Source: Hydrogenispora ethanolica (lineage in GTDB: Bacteria > Bacillota > UBA4882 > UBA8346). Taken from it: DNA of 64,000 bases. The position numbers and the translations under genes are program-made. Below the pieces are notes generated by a model. That model ran no database searches and was not told the origin of the DNA. It was given only the letters and a program-made list of their open reading frames with translations. Positions 16,339 to 25,144 of the stretch are shown here, in pieces (the stretch's first letter is position 1; every line of letters begins with the position of its first letter). The stretch lies in NCBI RefSeq assembly GCF_004340685.1, contig NZ_SLUN01000026.1:24378-88377 (forward strand). The letters are read 5' to 3'.

Positions 16339-17459
16339 ACCGGTTACGGGCCTTACTGGTCAAGGAATTCATCCAAATGAGCCGGGACCGTTTGACTTTC
16401 GCCATGATGGTGGCGTTGCCCATTGTCCAGTTGTTATTATTCGGCTTTGCCATCAATACCGACGTCAAACACCTGACGACAGTGGTTTTCGATCAATCGC
16501 TGCAGCAAGAAAGCAGGGACCTTTTGAACTCCTTCACGGCCAGCGGTTATTTTGACATTCGGTACGTCGCCGGCAATTTTGACGAAGTCAACCGGCGGAT
16601 TGAGCGAGGGGACGCCAAGGTGGGAATCATCATCCCGCCCGATTTCACTCCCGACTTGAAACATGGCCGGAGCGCGGCGGTCCAAGTGATCGTGGACGCC
16701 ACCGATACGATGGCTTCTTCGTCGGCGATCAGCGCCGCTCAGGTCATCGGACAGCTGAAATCCCAGGAGATCCTGGTCAAGCGGATCCAGAGCCTGGTCG
16801 GCCGGGGGGTCAGCCAGGCGTACGACATCCGGATTCGCCCCTGGTACAATCCCGACTTCATCTCGGCTTTTTACATGGTCCCCGGCATCTGCGGCATCAT
16901 CCTGACCATGACCATGGTGATGATCACTGCGATGGCCATCGTCCGCGAGCGGGAACGGGGCACGCTGGAACAGCTGATTGTCACGCCGTTGAAATCCTTC
17001 GAGCTGATGCTGGGCAAGATCATTCCTTACGTCTTGGTGGGCTACGTCCAGATCACCCTGGCGCTGATGGTGGGGATTCTCGTTTTTGACCTGCCGATTC
17101 GCGGCAGCGTGGGACTGCTGTATCTCTTAACGTCATTTTTCATTGTGGCCTCGTTGGCCCTGGGCATCCTGATCTCCAATTTCGCCGAAACCCAGATGCA
17201 GGCGATGCAGATGTCCTTCTTCCTGCTGATGCCCAGCATCCTGCTATCGGGTTTCATGTTTCCCCGGGAGGCCATGCCGCAGCTGATCCAGTGGATCGGC
17301 AACGTGATCCCGCTCACCTTTTACCTGCAGATCTTACGGGGGATCATCCTCAAAGGAATCGGATTGAATTTTCTCTGGACCCAGGTTATCGCCTTGTTCG
17401 GTTTCATCGTGGCGATCCTGGCCATCAGCGTCTTGAAATTCCGCAAGAAGATCGCCTGA
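16335..17459 (+). CDS. ABC-2 type permease (YbhS/YbhR-like)
   Basis: The product has 374 residues. One N-terminal helix (FAMMVALPIVQLLLFGFAIN) is followed by a ~150-residue extracellular domain, then five helices including MVPGICGIILTMTMVMITAMAIVRERERGTLEQ in sequence, which carries the ERERGTLEQ coupling motif. The arrangement is that of ABC-2 exporters in drug resistance. Only one permease is present, so it probably works as a homodimer; E. coli has a YbhS/YbhR pair. An intrinsic terminator follows, closing the operon. Confidence 0.9.
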   Translation: MNRLRALLVKEFIQMSRDRLTFAMMVALPIVQLLLFGFAINTDVKHLTTVVFDQSLQQESRDLLNSFTASGYFDIRYVAGNFDEVNRRIERGDAKVGIIIPPDFTPDLKHGRSAAVQVIVDATDTMASSSAISAAQVIGQLKSQEILVKRIQSLVGRGVSQAYDIRIRPWYNPDFISAFYMVPGICGIILTMTMVMITAMAIVRERERGTLEQLIVTPLKSFELMLGKIIPYVLVGYVQITLALMVGILVFDLPIRGSVGLLYLLTSFFIVASLALGILISNFAETQMQAMQMSFFLLMPSILLSGFMFPREAMPQLIQWIGNVIPLTFYLQILRGIILKGIGLNFLWTQVIALFGFIVAILAISVLKFRKKIA

Positions 17460-17492
17460 TCGGGTCAATCCGGAATATTCAAAGCTGCAACA

Positions 17493-17526
17493 ACAGCCGC
17501 ATCCGTGGAGATGCGGCTGTTTTATC
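17493..17526 (+). terminator. Terminator of the exporter operon
   Basis: ACAGCCGCATC (17493-17503) pairs perfectly with 17510-17520 and is followed by TTTATC. Confidence 0.8.
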
Positions 17527-17654
17527 AGGACCGAAGGCCTTTCGCTGGCTTAAGAAAAATTTAAGAATTGGATCAGTAACTTTTTTGATAGAATTTAGCC
17601 ACTGATTCAGGAAAAAGGTTACAATGATTGTAAACATTGCAAAGGGAACGTCCG

Positions 17655-19127
17655 ATGAAGCTTAAAAACCGGCTTACCCTATCGTATCTGGCGATGCTGG
17701 CCGTTCCGGTTCTCCTGGCTTTCTTCATCGTGCCCGGCATCTGTCATTTGTTTTTAAAAGCGATTCCCGAGGAGGTCCGGCCCGGTGGCACGGTAAGTTT
17801 CGGGGTGAAGTTAAGCGGAAACCATGATTCGTATGAGCGGTTCATCGCGAAACAAGCGGCCGCCGATCCCGACCGCCTGGCGGATCCGGTCGTGCTGCGG
17901 CGTCTGGAACGGGAACTCGGCGGAACCGCCCAGTTTGGCCTGGCGGTATCCCGCGGCGGCAAATATATTTACCGGTCCGGCGTCCTTTCCCGCGAACCCT
18001 CGATCTTGAGGACGTTGTCCGGCTTCAAAAATCGCCGCGACGCTCAGATCTCATGGCGGGGCGGGCAGTGGCTGGTCCAACAGACGGATTTTTATTTCCG
18101 GGACGGCGCGCCGGGCAGCATTTACCTGATCGAGAATGCCCGAATGCTCAAAACCGTCGCTTTCAATTTGGTCACGGTGACGATTGTGGTAACCCTGGCG
18201 ATCGTGGTGCTCATCAACTTCCTGCTGACTTACTCGGTCCATCGCAGCATCATGAGGCCGTTGCAGGAGCTGCGCCGGGCGGCGGAGCAGATCAGCGAGG
18301 GCAATCTGCGGTTTACGGTCAAACCGCGGGCGCGGGATGAGATCGGGGAAGTGGCGGCGGCTTTTGAAACCATGCGCCTGAAATTGGAAGAGTCGATCGG
18401 CCGGCAACTGCATGCCGAGAATAACCGGAAGGAACTGTTATCGGGGATCTCCCACGATCTGAAGACGCCGATCGCCGCGATCAAAGGCTACGTCGAGGGA
18501 CTCATCGACGGCGTGGCCGATACCCCGGAGAAACAATCCCGCTACATCCGGACCATTCACCTGAAGATCACCGCCCTGGACCGGCTGCTCGATCAATTCT
18601 TTCTCTTTTCAAAGCTGGACTTGAAGAAGCTGCCGTATCAGTTCGAAGTTATGGATCTCCGGGCGTATCTTGAGGACTATCTCGGCGAACTCCGTTTTGA
18701 ACTGGAGCCGCAGGCGGTCCGGTTTCACTTCGAGGCCGATGCCCAAAATGAATTCCAGGTCCTGGCCGACCGGGAGCATTTGCAGCGGGTGCTGGATAAC
18801 ATCATCGGCAATTCGCTCAAATACCGGGACCGCAATAAGGAGTTTCTGGAGCTGCGGCTGGAATTGCGGGACGGAGGGAACGAGGTCGGCGTCGGCATCG
18901 CCGATAACGGCCCGGGGATCGACCCGGCGGAATTGCCGTTCATCTTTGAACGCTTTTACCGCGCCGGCTCCGGCAATCCCCGGAGCGGCGGGAGCGGTCT
19001 GGGCCTGGCCATCGCCAAATTGATCGTGGAAGATCACGGTGGAACCATCACCGCGGAGAGCGGCTTGGGCCGGGGGACGACGATCCGCTTCTCGCTGCGG
19101 AAAGCGGCCGGCGTGCGTTCGGCTTGA
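17655..19127 (+). CDS. Sensor histidine kinase
   Basis: The protein has 490 residues. Membrane helix 1 (LSYLAMLAVPVLLAFFIVPG) and helix 2 (VTVTIVVTLAIVVLINFLL) bracket an extracellular sensor of about 130 residues. A HAMP domain (SIMRPLQELRRAAEQISEG) comes next, then the phosphoacceptor box GISHDLKTPIAAIKGYVEG, then an ATPase domain with N (DNIIGNSLKY), G1 (IADNGPGI), F (IFERFYRAG) and G2 (GGSGLGLAI) boxes. The ATG at 17655 has AAAGGGA before it; an upstream in-frame TTG at 17637 is less likely. The response regulator gene follows 65 bp downstream, an order opposite to the more common regulator-first layout. The signal is unknown; the exporter operon just upstream is a possible target. Confidence 0.92.
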   Translation: MKLKNRLTLSYLAMLAVPVLLAFFIVPGICHLFLKAIPEEVRPGGTVSFGVKLSGNHDSYERFIAKQAAADPDRLADPVVLRRLERELGGTAQFGLAVSRGGKYIYRSGVLSREPSILRTLSGFKNRRDAQISWRGGQWLVQQTDFYFRDGAPGSIYLIENARMLKTVAFNLVTVTIVVTLAIVVLINFLLTYSVHRSIMRPLQELRRAAEQISEGNLRFTVKPRARDEIGEVAAAFETMRLKLEESIGRQLHAENNRKELLSGISHDLKTPIAAIKGYVEGLIDGVADTPEKQSRYIRTIHLKITALDRLLDQFFLFSKLDLKKLPYQFEVMDLRAYLEDYLGELRFELEPQAVRFHFEADAQNEFQVLADREHLQRVLDNIIGNSLKYRDRNKEFLELRLELRDGGNEVGVGIADNGPGIDPAELPFIFERFYRAGSGNPRSGGSGLGLAIAKLIVEDHGGTITAESGLGRGTTIRFSLRKAAGVRSA

Positions 19128-19192
19128 GCGAAACGATAGAAGTTGAATTAAATTCCGCTTTGATTTCATGATATAGATAAGTTGGTGAAGGA

Positions 19193-19879
19193 ATGAAACG
19201 GGTTCTCATCATCGAGGATGAATTGAGCATTGCCGAATTGGAGCGGGATTATTTCGAAATCAACGGCTTGGCCGTCGATATTGAGGAGCGGGGCGACCGC
19301 GGCAGCGAACGGGCCCGTTCCGGCGGGTACGACCTGATTGTGGTGGATCTGATGCTGCCGGGGGCCGATGGTTTTGAGGTCTGCCGCCAGATCCGGGCGG
19401 AGCTGGATATCCCGATCCTCATGGTCTCCGCAAAAAAAGAAGACATCGACAAGATCCGCGCCTTGGGACTGGGCGCCGATGATTATATCACCAAGCCGTT
19501 CAGCCCGGGCGAACTGGTGGCCCGGGTCAAGGCCCATCTCGATCGCTACCAGCGTTTGACCGGAGCCCGGGAGCGCCGCCCGGAATTGCGGATCCGGGGC
19601 CTTTTGGTCGAACCGCTGTCGCACCGGGTCTACATCAACGGCCGCGAAGTCAGCCTGACGGTAAAGGAATACGAACTCCTCTCGCTGCTGGCCTCCAATC
19701 CCGACCGGCTCTTTCCCAAGGAAGAACTCTTCGAGCGGGTCTGGGGCCTGGACAGCTTGGGGGATCTGGCCACGTTGACGGTGCATATCCGCAAGATCCG
19801 CGAGAAGATCGAGGCTGATCCTTCCAACCCCCAGTATATCGAGACGGTCTGGGGCGTGGGCTACCGGTTCCGGGCGTAA
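19193..19879 (+). CDS. OmpR-family response regulator
   Basis: The protein has 228 residues. The receiver domain shows the acidic pocket IIEDE, the phosphoacceptor aspartate in LIVVDLMLPG, and the conserved lysine in DYITKPFSPGELVARV. The C-terminal winged helix (VSLTVKEYELLSLLASNPDRLF, TLTVHIRKIREKIE, VWGVGYRF) is typical of OmpR/PhoB. It is the partner of the kinase upstream. GTGAAGGA precedes the ATG. The short gap before it includes GAAGTTGAATTAAATTCC, which resembles one arm of the palindromic elements found elsewhere in the window. Confidence 0.93.
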   Translation: MKRVLIIEDELSIAELERDYFEINGLAVDIEERGDRGSERARSGGYDLIVVDLMLPGADGFEVCRQIRAELDIPILMVSAKKEDIDKIRALGLGADDYITKPFSPGELVARVKAHLDRYQRLTGARERRPELRIRGLLVEPLSHRVYINGREVSLTVKEYELLSLLASNPDRLFPKEELFERVWGLDSLGDLATLTVHIRKIREKIEADPSNPQYIETVWGVGYRFRA

Positions 19880-20258
19880 GAGGCGCCGCATCGGGCTGCA
19901 ATTTGGAAACGGGGGCGAAACCGTTGTAAAAGAAGTTTTTATGGCCCGGCATGCGATGTGTTCTTTTCGGCTGGATCTCTTCAAGCACTATCCACCGTGC
20001 CTATTCGGTGACCTTGGGACCGACCTTTTCCGAACACCACGTATCACCCAGCAGCCTTCCGGAACGGGAGGCGTTTCTTTTTAGGCAAAGTATCGCGAAC
20101 CCGGAGTTTGGAAATGGTTTCCTTTTAGTTTAGGAATCCTTAAGAATTACTTTCGCGGGACGTAAGAAACGCAATTTATAATGAGATCGCCTGGCAATAA
20201 ATATATTGCGACGGGCTTTGTCAGGCTATGAATACGGAAACTTGGGAGGATGAACACG
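19880..20258. other. 379-bp gap with an orphan terminator
   Basis: No open frame of convincing quality is present. A hairpin GCCTTCC / GGGAGGC (20054-20060 with 20066-20072) followed by GTTTCTTTTT is a likely terminator at 20054-20083, about 175 bp beyond the response regulator stop. The sequence between is GC-rich and could be a long 3' UTR or a small RNA. I could not match it to a known riboswitch. A TATAAT at 20177-20182 may be the -10 of the next gene, without a clear -35. Confidence 0.45.
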
Positions 20259-22343
20259 GTGGCCAGAAAATTACGGTTGGGCATTATTTTGGCGCTGTTC
20301 TTCGTGGGGCTCGGCGCGGGTGCGGTTTTCGCCGCCGATGGGCCGCTATTCCGGATCGAAAATGAGAAGGCGACTCCGATCAAGGTGCCGCTATTATGGG
20401 ATGAAAAAATCGCCATTCCCCTGGTCGAGGTGAAGATCGGCGCTCAAACGCTGCGCCTGGCGCTGGATACCGGGGCCGACCGGGTGACGCTGGCGCTGAA
20501 TCCCGCGGCGCTCAAACGGCTGGACGTCGAATTCCTCGACGACCGGAGCCGTTCCCTGGATGTCGGGGGCCAAAAGTACGTGGCCCGCAATTTCATCATC
20601 CCATCCGTCAAAATCGGCGCTCTGGAATTCACGCAGATGAAGGCCAGCGAGGAATTGCGCCAGACCGGACATTCCGACGACGGCATCATCGGCAATCAAC
20701 TTTTGCAGGAGTTTCAGGTTTATCTCGATTATCAAGCCTCGGTCATGGTACTGTATCCGAAAACCTCCGACCCGGAGTGCCTGCATTCCGAGGGCTGGAT
20801 CAGGATGCCGTTTGACCATAGCAACCTGGGAATCATTGTCCCGGCCAAGTTCCCCTGGAGCGACCGGCCGCTCCGCTTCTGCCTCGATACCGGGGCGGTC
20901 GGTAACGTTCAGGGACGCAGCATGGGGCTGATCCGGCCGGAGGCGGTCCCCCAGGAGCAGCGGCGGAATTCCGGAGCAGGCGATTATCTTGAGACCAGCC
21001 ATTTTTACCTCGGCGAATCCGGCGCGGACTTGGGTGCGATGGCATTTTATCTTTACGATTTCAAACAGCCGTCGGTGGACGGCTTCCTCGGCCATAATCT
21101 ATTGAAAGATCACCAGCTATTGATCGACTTCACCTATAATCTGCTGTACTTGAAACGGTCCGGCGATCCGGGGGAAGTGCAGCCGGACATCAGGACGATT
21201 CTGAGCGGCGGCCGGGTCGGCGGAGGCGGGGACGCCGGCACCCCGGTCGTAGTGCCCTTCGAATACCGCAAGCAAACCGTCCTGCTGCAGGCGCGCATCA
21301 ACGACAGCCCGCAACCGTACTTATTCTTGCTGGATACCGGAGCGGGGGCCACCATCGTCAGCCAAGCGGTGGCCGACGCGCTCCATTTGGAGAAACGAGC
21401 CGAGATCAAGGCCGCCGATGGCACCGGAGCCTCCCAAAACGTCGCCCTGGTGACCTTGGAATCCTTGAGGATCGGGGCGGCGGAGGTGGAAAACTGCGGC
21501 GCGCTGGTCGTGGATCTGGGCCGGGTCCAAACCGACATCACCCGGGTCGACGGCATCATTGGCGGCAATTTCCTACAACTTTTCACCATCGGGATCGATT
21601 ACGAACAGCAGCGGCTCACCCTGGCCCGGTCCGGTCCGGTTCCGGAGGCGGCGGGCTATCAACGGGTCGAGCTGCGCAAAGAACCGCTGGGATTGATTTT
21701 TGCCCGGCTGAAAATGGCGGGGGTGGCGGATCCGGTTGAGGTGGAGATCGATAGCGGCATGGACGGCGACAGCTATTTCATTTTTGGCTCCGAGATGCTC
21801 GAAAAACTGCGGCCGGCCTTAGGCTGCCCGCCGGTGCGGTCCAAGGGGACTACCCGCGGCGGAGCCTTCGGCGCTGCGGGCGGAACGCTGTCCCGGCTGG
21901 CAACGGCGGAACTCGGCGGGCTCCGTTTGCAATCCGTTCCGGTGGAATTCTCCGGAACGCAATCCCTGGTGGGGAATGAGTTTTTATCGCATTTCTCGGT
22001 GATCATCGACTATGCGGGATCCGCTATGTATCTGCGGCCGAATGAACGGCGCCAAATGGCCGGCAATATATATTCTTACGGCTTCGCCGTGAATCAAGGG
22101 ACCGATGGAACATTACGAATCATCGGCTTATGGGAGGGTTCGCCGGCGGAGCGCGCCGGTCTGAAGCTGGGTGATGAGATCGTCGGGTTCAGCGACGGCG
22201 CCAGGGAGCTTTCTTTGGCCGAATACCGCTCCCGTTTTCAAGTCGCGGCGACGACAGCGGGTCCGTTGTGGGTCCGGATCCGGAATGAGAGCGGGGAGCG
22301 AATGGTGGAGCTGAAGAAAGCGCCGTTGTTGCCGGAGGGCTGA
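20259..22343 (+). CDS. Secreted protein with four retropepsin-like aspartyl protease modules and a PDZ domain
   Basis: The product has about 694 residues, counted from GTG 20259. An ATG at 20250 touches the GGGAGG ribosome site directly, so the GTG eight bases further on is the better start. A signal peptide (LGIILALFFVGLGAGAVFA) comes first. Four aspartyl-protease signatures follow at about residues 73, 213, 362 and 501 of the longer form: ALDTGADRV, CLDTGAVGN, LLDTGAGAT and EIDSGMDGD. The first three have a matching downstream flap-and-hydrophobic-G element (DGIIGNQLL, DGFLGHNLL, DGIIGGNFL); the fourth has SLVGNEFL. A PDZ domain (GSPAERAGLKLGDEIVGF) ends the protein. Retropepsins work as two-aspartate dimers, so four modules could make two catalytic pairs in one chain. 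Two-module relatives are known; four is unusual. Confidence 0.88.
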   Translation: MARKLRLGIILALFFVGLGAGAVFAADGPLFRIENEKATPIKVPLLWDEKIAIPLVEVKIGAQTLRLALDTGADRVTLALNPAALKRLDVEFLDDRSRSLDVGGQKYVARNFIIPSVKIGALEFTQMKASEELRQTGHSDDGIIGNQLLQEFQVYLDYQASVMVLYPKTSDPECLHSEGWIRMPFDHSNLGIIVPAKFPWSDRPLRFCLDTGAVGNVQGRSMGLIRPEAVPQEQRRNSGAGDYLETSHFYLGESGADLGAMAFYLYDFKQPSVDGFLGHNLLKDHQLLIDFTYNLLYLKRSGDPGEVQPDIRTILSGGRVGGGGDAGTPVVVPFEYRKQTVLLQARINDSPQPYLFLLDTGAGATIVSQAVADALHLEKRAEIKAADGTGASQNVALVTLESLRIGAAEVENCGALVVDLGRVQTDITRVDGIIGGNFLQLFTIGIDYEQQRLTLARSGPVPEAAGYQRVELRKEPLGLIFARLKMAGVADPVEVEIDSGMDGDSYFIFGSEMLEKLRPALGCPPVRSKGTTRGGAFGAAGGTLSRLATAELGGLRLQSVPVEFSGTQSLVGNEFLSHFSVIIDYAGSAMYLRPNERRQMAGNIYSYGFAVNQGTDGTLRIIGLWEGSPAERAGLKLGDEIVGFSDGARELSLAEYRSRFQVAATTAGPLWVRIRNESGERMVELKKAPLLPEG

Positions 22344-22436
22344 ACAGGCGTTTCCAAAACGGCTGTGTTAACGTGAACCAAGATGACCAGGCTGGAGTTC
22401 CCGCCATTCGCTTACCCCTGCCGCGTTTCGGAATCA

Positions 22437-22731
22437 CTGGCCCGGGGCCGGGACAGGAGATCCGGCGTTGGGGATCCGATCGCCCGCGCCGGGGATAAAC
22501 TCTTCCCAGCCGAGGGCGAAGTCATCCTTCACGCGGGCGGACTGATCCGGCGCGCGGGAGAACTTTTCCTGTGCTCGGGAAGACTCTTCCGCCACCCGGG
22601 TCAGTTCAGCCGGGTCGTGGCCCAGATGGTCCGGGACTCCGCCATGTTTGCCCGGCCGGGGGCAGAACTTTTCCGGCGCTTGGGACAGCTTCAACGCCTT
22701 TCGGGAAGGTTCGCCCATCGTTCCGGCGAAT
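22437..22731. repeat. About fourteen degenerate 21-bp tandem repeats
   Basis: Units of exactly 21 bp can be aligned from 22437 through 22731, for example those starting at 22542, 22563, 22584 and 22605. The consensus is roughly CTNNTCCGGCGCNCGGGANAA. On the plus strand this reads as seven-residue units (LIRRAGE, LFLCSGR, LFRHPGQ, FARPGAE, LFRRLGQ), within an open frame of 116 codons that lacks a ribosome site. I take the open frame to be a by-product of the repeat. The period is half of the 42-bp repeat near 0.7 kb and equal to the one near 39.9 kb. Confidence 0.85.
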
Positions 22732-22767
22732 AGTGATTCAGGGGAAGAAACGGGAAATTTCATGAAT

Positions 22768-22868
22768 CCATGCGATGACATTGCCTGAATCGCATGATTT
22801 CTGAAACAACCGCTGAAACGTTCGTTATTTTCGGAAGTCATGGACCCGATGGCTTGATGCCTCGGATA
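22768..22868. repeat. Degenerate relative of the inserted palindrome at 36888
   Basis: CATGATTT, GAAA, AAC and the 15-base block CGTTCGTTATTTTCG occur in the same order and spacing as in 36888-36992, with related ends (ATGCGATGACAT versus ATGCAACGACAT). The arms pair poorly here, so this is an older, decayed copy. Confidence 0.65.
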
Positions 22869-22886
22869 CAATACAGGGGAGTTACG

Positions 22887-23219
22887 ATGAGCGATTTTTT
22901 TGAGATCCTGGCCGAGACCCGGATCCGCGAGGCTATCGAGCGGGGGGAATTCGATAACCTGCCCGGCAAGGGCCAGCCGCTGCAACTGGAGGACCTCTCT
23001 CATGTCCCGCCGGAACTCAGAGCTGCCTATTCCCTGCTGAAGAGCAGCGGCTTCCTGCCGGAAGAGATGGAGCTGCAAAAGGAGCTCCTGACGCTGGACG
23101 ATCTGATCGCCAAAAGCGTCGCTCCGGAAGACAAGTCCGCCCTGGCGAAACAGCGTCTGGAGCTAGATTTGCGCTACCGGATCCTGATGGAGCGGCGGGC
23201 GCGCGGATCCAAACGCTAG
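22887..23219 (+). CDS. DUF1992 (DnaJ-homologue subfamily C28-like) protein
   Basis: The product has 110 residues and matches the short bacterial DUF1992 family throughout: LAETRIREAIERGEFDNLPGKGQPLQLED and later PPELRAAYSLLKSSGFLPEE in the family order. The function is unknown; the eukaryotic member is a J-protein of the secretory pathway, but the bacterial form has no J-domain. The ATG at 22887 follows GGGGAG. It is a single-gene unit ended by a strong terminator. Helical, cytoplasmic, no membrane segments. Confidence 0.9.
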   Translation: MSDFFEILAETRIREAIERGEFDNLPGKGQPLQLEDLSHVPPELRAAYSLLKSSGFLPEEMELQKELLTLDDLIAKSVAPEDKSALAKQRLELDLRYRILMERRARGSKR

Positions 23220-23229
23220 GGAACAATCA

Positions 23230-23264
23230 AAGACCCGTGGCGGAGTCGGCCACGGGTCTTTTCC
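23230..23264. terminator. Bidirectional terminator, DUF1992 / aminotransferase
   Basis: AAGACCCGTGGC pairs perfectly with GCCACGGGTCTT across GGAGTCG, followed by TTTCC; the genes converge here. Confidence 0.85.
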
Positions 23265-23278
23265 TCGGTCAGCGGCGG

Positions 23279-24469
23279 TTAACCTTTTAAGCCGAATTCC
23301 TCCGCCAGCTTGGTGAAGTAGGGCAGCGAGCCCACGATGGTCTCCCGGGAGACGCAATAGGCGATCCGGAAATAACCGGGACAGCCGAAGCCGGTGCCCG
23401 GGACCAGCAGGATATTGTATTTCACGGCGGCCTGGATGAAGGCGACGTCGTCGGGGATGGGGCTCTTGGGGAAGAGATAGAAGGCGCCCTGCGGTTTGAC
23501 CACATCAAAACCGATGCCGGTCAAATGATTGTAGAGCAGGTCGCGGCGTTCCTGATAGACTTCGACTCCAACCACCTCGCCCTGGAGTTCGGCGACGATC
23601 CGCTGCATCAGAGCGGGGGCGTTGACGTAGCCGAGCACCCGGTTGGCAAAGACCAGGCCGTCGAAGAGCAGGCCCGGTTCGGGATTGGCCGGACTCAAGG
23701 CCACATAGCCGATGCGCTCGCCGGGCAGGGCCAGATCCTTACTATGCGAGGTCACCAGCAGGCTATGCTCAAAGATTTTTAAAATGGACGGAACGGTGAC
23801 GCCGTCGTAAACCAGACCGGAGTACGGCTCGTCGGAGACCAGATAGATGGTGATTCCCAGTTCGGCTTCTTTCTTTTTGATCACTTCGGCCAGCTTGCGC
23901 AGGGTCGCTTCGGTATAAACCACGCCGGTGGGGTTGTTCGGCGAATTGATCAGGATGATCTTGGTCCGGTCGGTGATGGCCGCAGCCACGGCGTCCGTGT
24001 CGATCTGAAAGTCGGGACGGGACGGGACCACGGTCAGCTTCGCCTGGTGATTCTGGGCGTAAAATCCGTATTCCACGAAGTAAGGCGCGTTGACGATCAC
24101 TTCATCGCCCGGATTCAACAAGGTCTTGAAGGCCACGTTCAACCCGCCGCCGGCGCCCACGGTCATGACCACATGGTTGGCGGTCAAATCCAGGCCGGTC
24201 TTCCGGCCCAGATAAGCAGCCACCGCCGCCCGGCTTTCGGGGTATCCGGCGTTGCTCATGTATTTGTGCATGCCGGGAACGGGATGATTCGCCAATTCCC
24301 GCAGTCGCTCCTTGAAGGATGCGGGCGGCTCGAGGTCGGGGTTGCCGAGCGTGAAGTCGTAGACGTTTTCGGCGCCGTGGATCCGCCGGAGTTGGTCGCC
24401 TTCCTCGAACATCTTGCGGATCCAGGAAGAACGGGTCAGCGATTCGCGGACCGTATTGGAGATGGACAT
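23279..24469 (-). CDS. Class I/II PLP-dependent aminotransferase
   Basis: The protein has 396 residues in the AspC/AlaT-type fold. Landmarks are YDFTLGNPDLEPP, the substrate/phosphate loop VGAGGGLNVAF, NSPNNPTGVVY, and the PLP lysine in TSHSKDLALPGERIGY. It should transfer amino groups between an amino acid, probably aspartate or alanine, and a 2-oxo acid. AGGAGG-like sequence precedes the ATG at 24469. A family A palindromic repeat lies just upstream. It is a single-gene unit; the exact substrate cannot be decided by sequence. Confidence 0.92.
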   Translation of the reverse strand: MSISNTVRESLTRSSWIRKMFEEGDQLRRIHGAENVYDFTLGNPDLEPPASFKERLRELANHPVPGMHKYMSNAGYPESRAAVAAYLGRKTGLDLTANHVVMTVGAGGGLNVAFKTLLNPGDEVIVNAPYFVEYGFYAQNHQAKLTVVPSRPDFQIDTDAVAAAITDRTKIILINSPNNPTGVVYTEATLRKLAEVIKKKEAELGITIYLVSDEPYSGLVYDGVTVPSILKIFEHSLLVTSHSKDLALPGERIGYVALSPANPEPGLLFDGLVFANRVLGYVNAPALMQRIVAELQGEVVGVEVYQERRDLLYNHLTGIGFDVVKPQGAFYLFPKSPIPDDVAFIQAAVKYNILLVPGTGFGCPGYFRIAYCVSRETIVGSLPYFTKLAEEFGLKG

Positions 24470-24506
24470 GTCATTTCCTCCTTATCAATGAATGGATCGT
24501 ATTTAA

Positions 24507-24614
24507 AGCGTTGTGATGTGAACACAAAAGCTCAGAAAAGCAAGTGATAAAGTCGTTTTTTAATCCATTGAAAGGATGATTTCCGAATTTGAGGACTTTA
24601 TCACATGGCTTTTT
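24507..24614. repeat. Dispersed palindromic repeat, family A, copy 2
   Basis: It shares leader AGCGTTGTGAT and GTGAACACAAAAGCTCAG, and the stem arms GTGATAAAGTC / GACTTTATCAC, with 5369-5495. The 21-base insert in the leader of copy 1 is absent. Loop sequences differ between copies. Confidence 0.8.
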
Positions 24615-24713
24615 AAACTGTAAGCGTCAGTCAATGGCGGACGGAACCGTTGCTATATATGTCGCACTAAATATTCTGAACAAAAAAACTTGGCGACATA
24701 TTTTCCTTGCTGG

Positions 24714-24801
24714 ATAAGATGAAATAAATTCCACTCTTTACCCTTTTCCAGCCATGCTTTAAGGCTGGAAAAGCTGGTTCGATTATTTAATTCATCTTAT
24801 C
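24714..24801. repeat. Nested palindromic element
   Basis: Outer arms ATAAGATGAAATAAAT and ATTTAATTCATCTTAT-like complement; inner stem CTTTTCCAGCC / GGCTGGAAAAG. Same plan and inner stem as 15276-15360. Confidence 0.8.
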
Positions 24802-24960
24802 TATCGTTGCCGATCGCTTCGGAGAATGGCGCATTTGCCGTTCGTCCCGCCCAAACGGGACGGGGCATTTTTTATGTATATTTCCATAAAACCGCCGGTT
24901 ATCCTTCCGGCGGTCCCCAAGTTCCGGATCGTTTTCCGGAATTTTCGGGTGGAAAACCCC

Positions 24961-24989
24961 TTTACAGGACAGTTAAAATACGCTATAAT
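24961..24989 (+). promoter_or_regulatory. Promoter of tRNA-Leu
   Basis: TTTACA (24961-24966), 17 bp, TATAAT (24984-24989), 14 bp before the tRNA. Confidence 0.8.
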
Positions 24990-25003
24990 AAGTCTCACGA
25001 CGT

Positions 25004-25090
25004 GCCGAAGTGGTGGAACTGGCAGACGCGCTGTGTTCAGGGCGCAGTGTCCGTAAGGGCGTGCGGGTTCAAATCCCGCCTTCGGCACCA
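25004..25090 (+). tRNA. tRNA-Leu (anticodon CAG)
   Basis: The acceptor stem GCCGAAG (25004-25010) pairs with CTTCGGC, followed by A and an encoded CCA. The anticodon arm is CTGTG-TTCAGGG-CGCAG, giving CAG in the loop. A long variable arm (TGTCCGTAAGGGCG) marks the class II tRNA, and the T arm is GCGGG-TTCAAAT-CCCGC. All arms pair well. Confidence 0.96.
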
Positions 25091-25106
25091 TTCATTTTAG
25101 TAGATT

Positions 25107-25140
25107 AACCTCCGTGATTTCACGGGGGTTTTTGTTTTTT
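25107..25140 (+). terminator. Terminator of tRNA-Leu
   Basis: AACCTCCGTG pairs with CACGGGGGTT across ATTT, followed by TTTGTTTTTT. Confidence 0.85.
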
Positions 25141-25144
25141 TTAC

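Noticed and set aside
19900..20085. Riboswitch
   Set aside because: I compared the visible motifs with the classes I know (TPP, SAM, c-di-GMP, glycine, cobalamin and others) and found no match.
22383..22733. 116-codon plus-strand frame
   Set aside because: Entirely inside the 21-bp repeat, no ribosome site, no domain.
22434..23078. 214-codon minus-strand frame
   Set aside because: It crosses the repeat and lies antisense to the DUF1992 gene.
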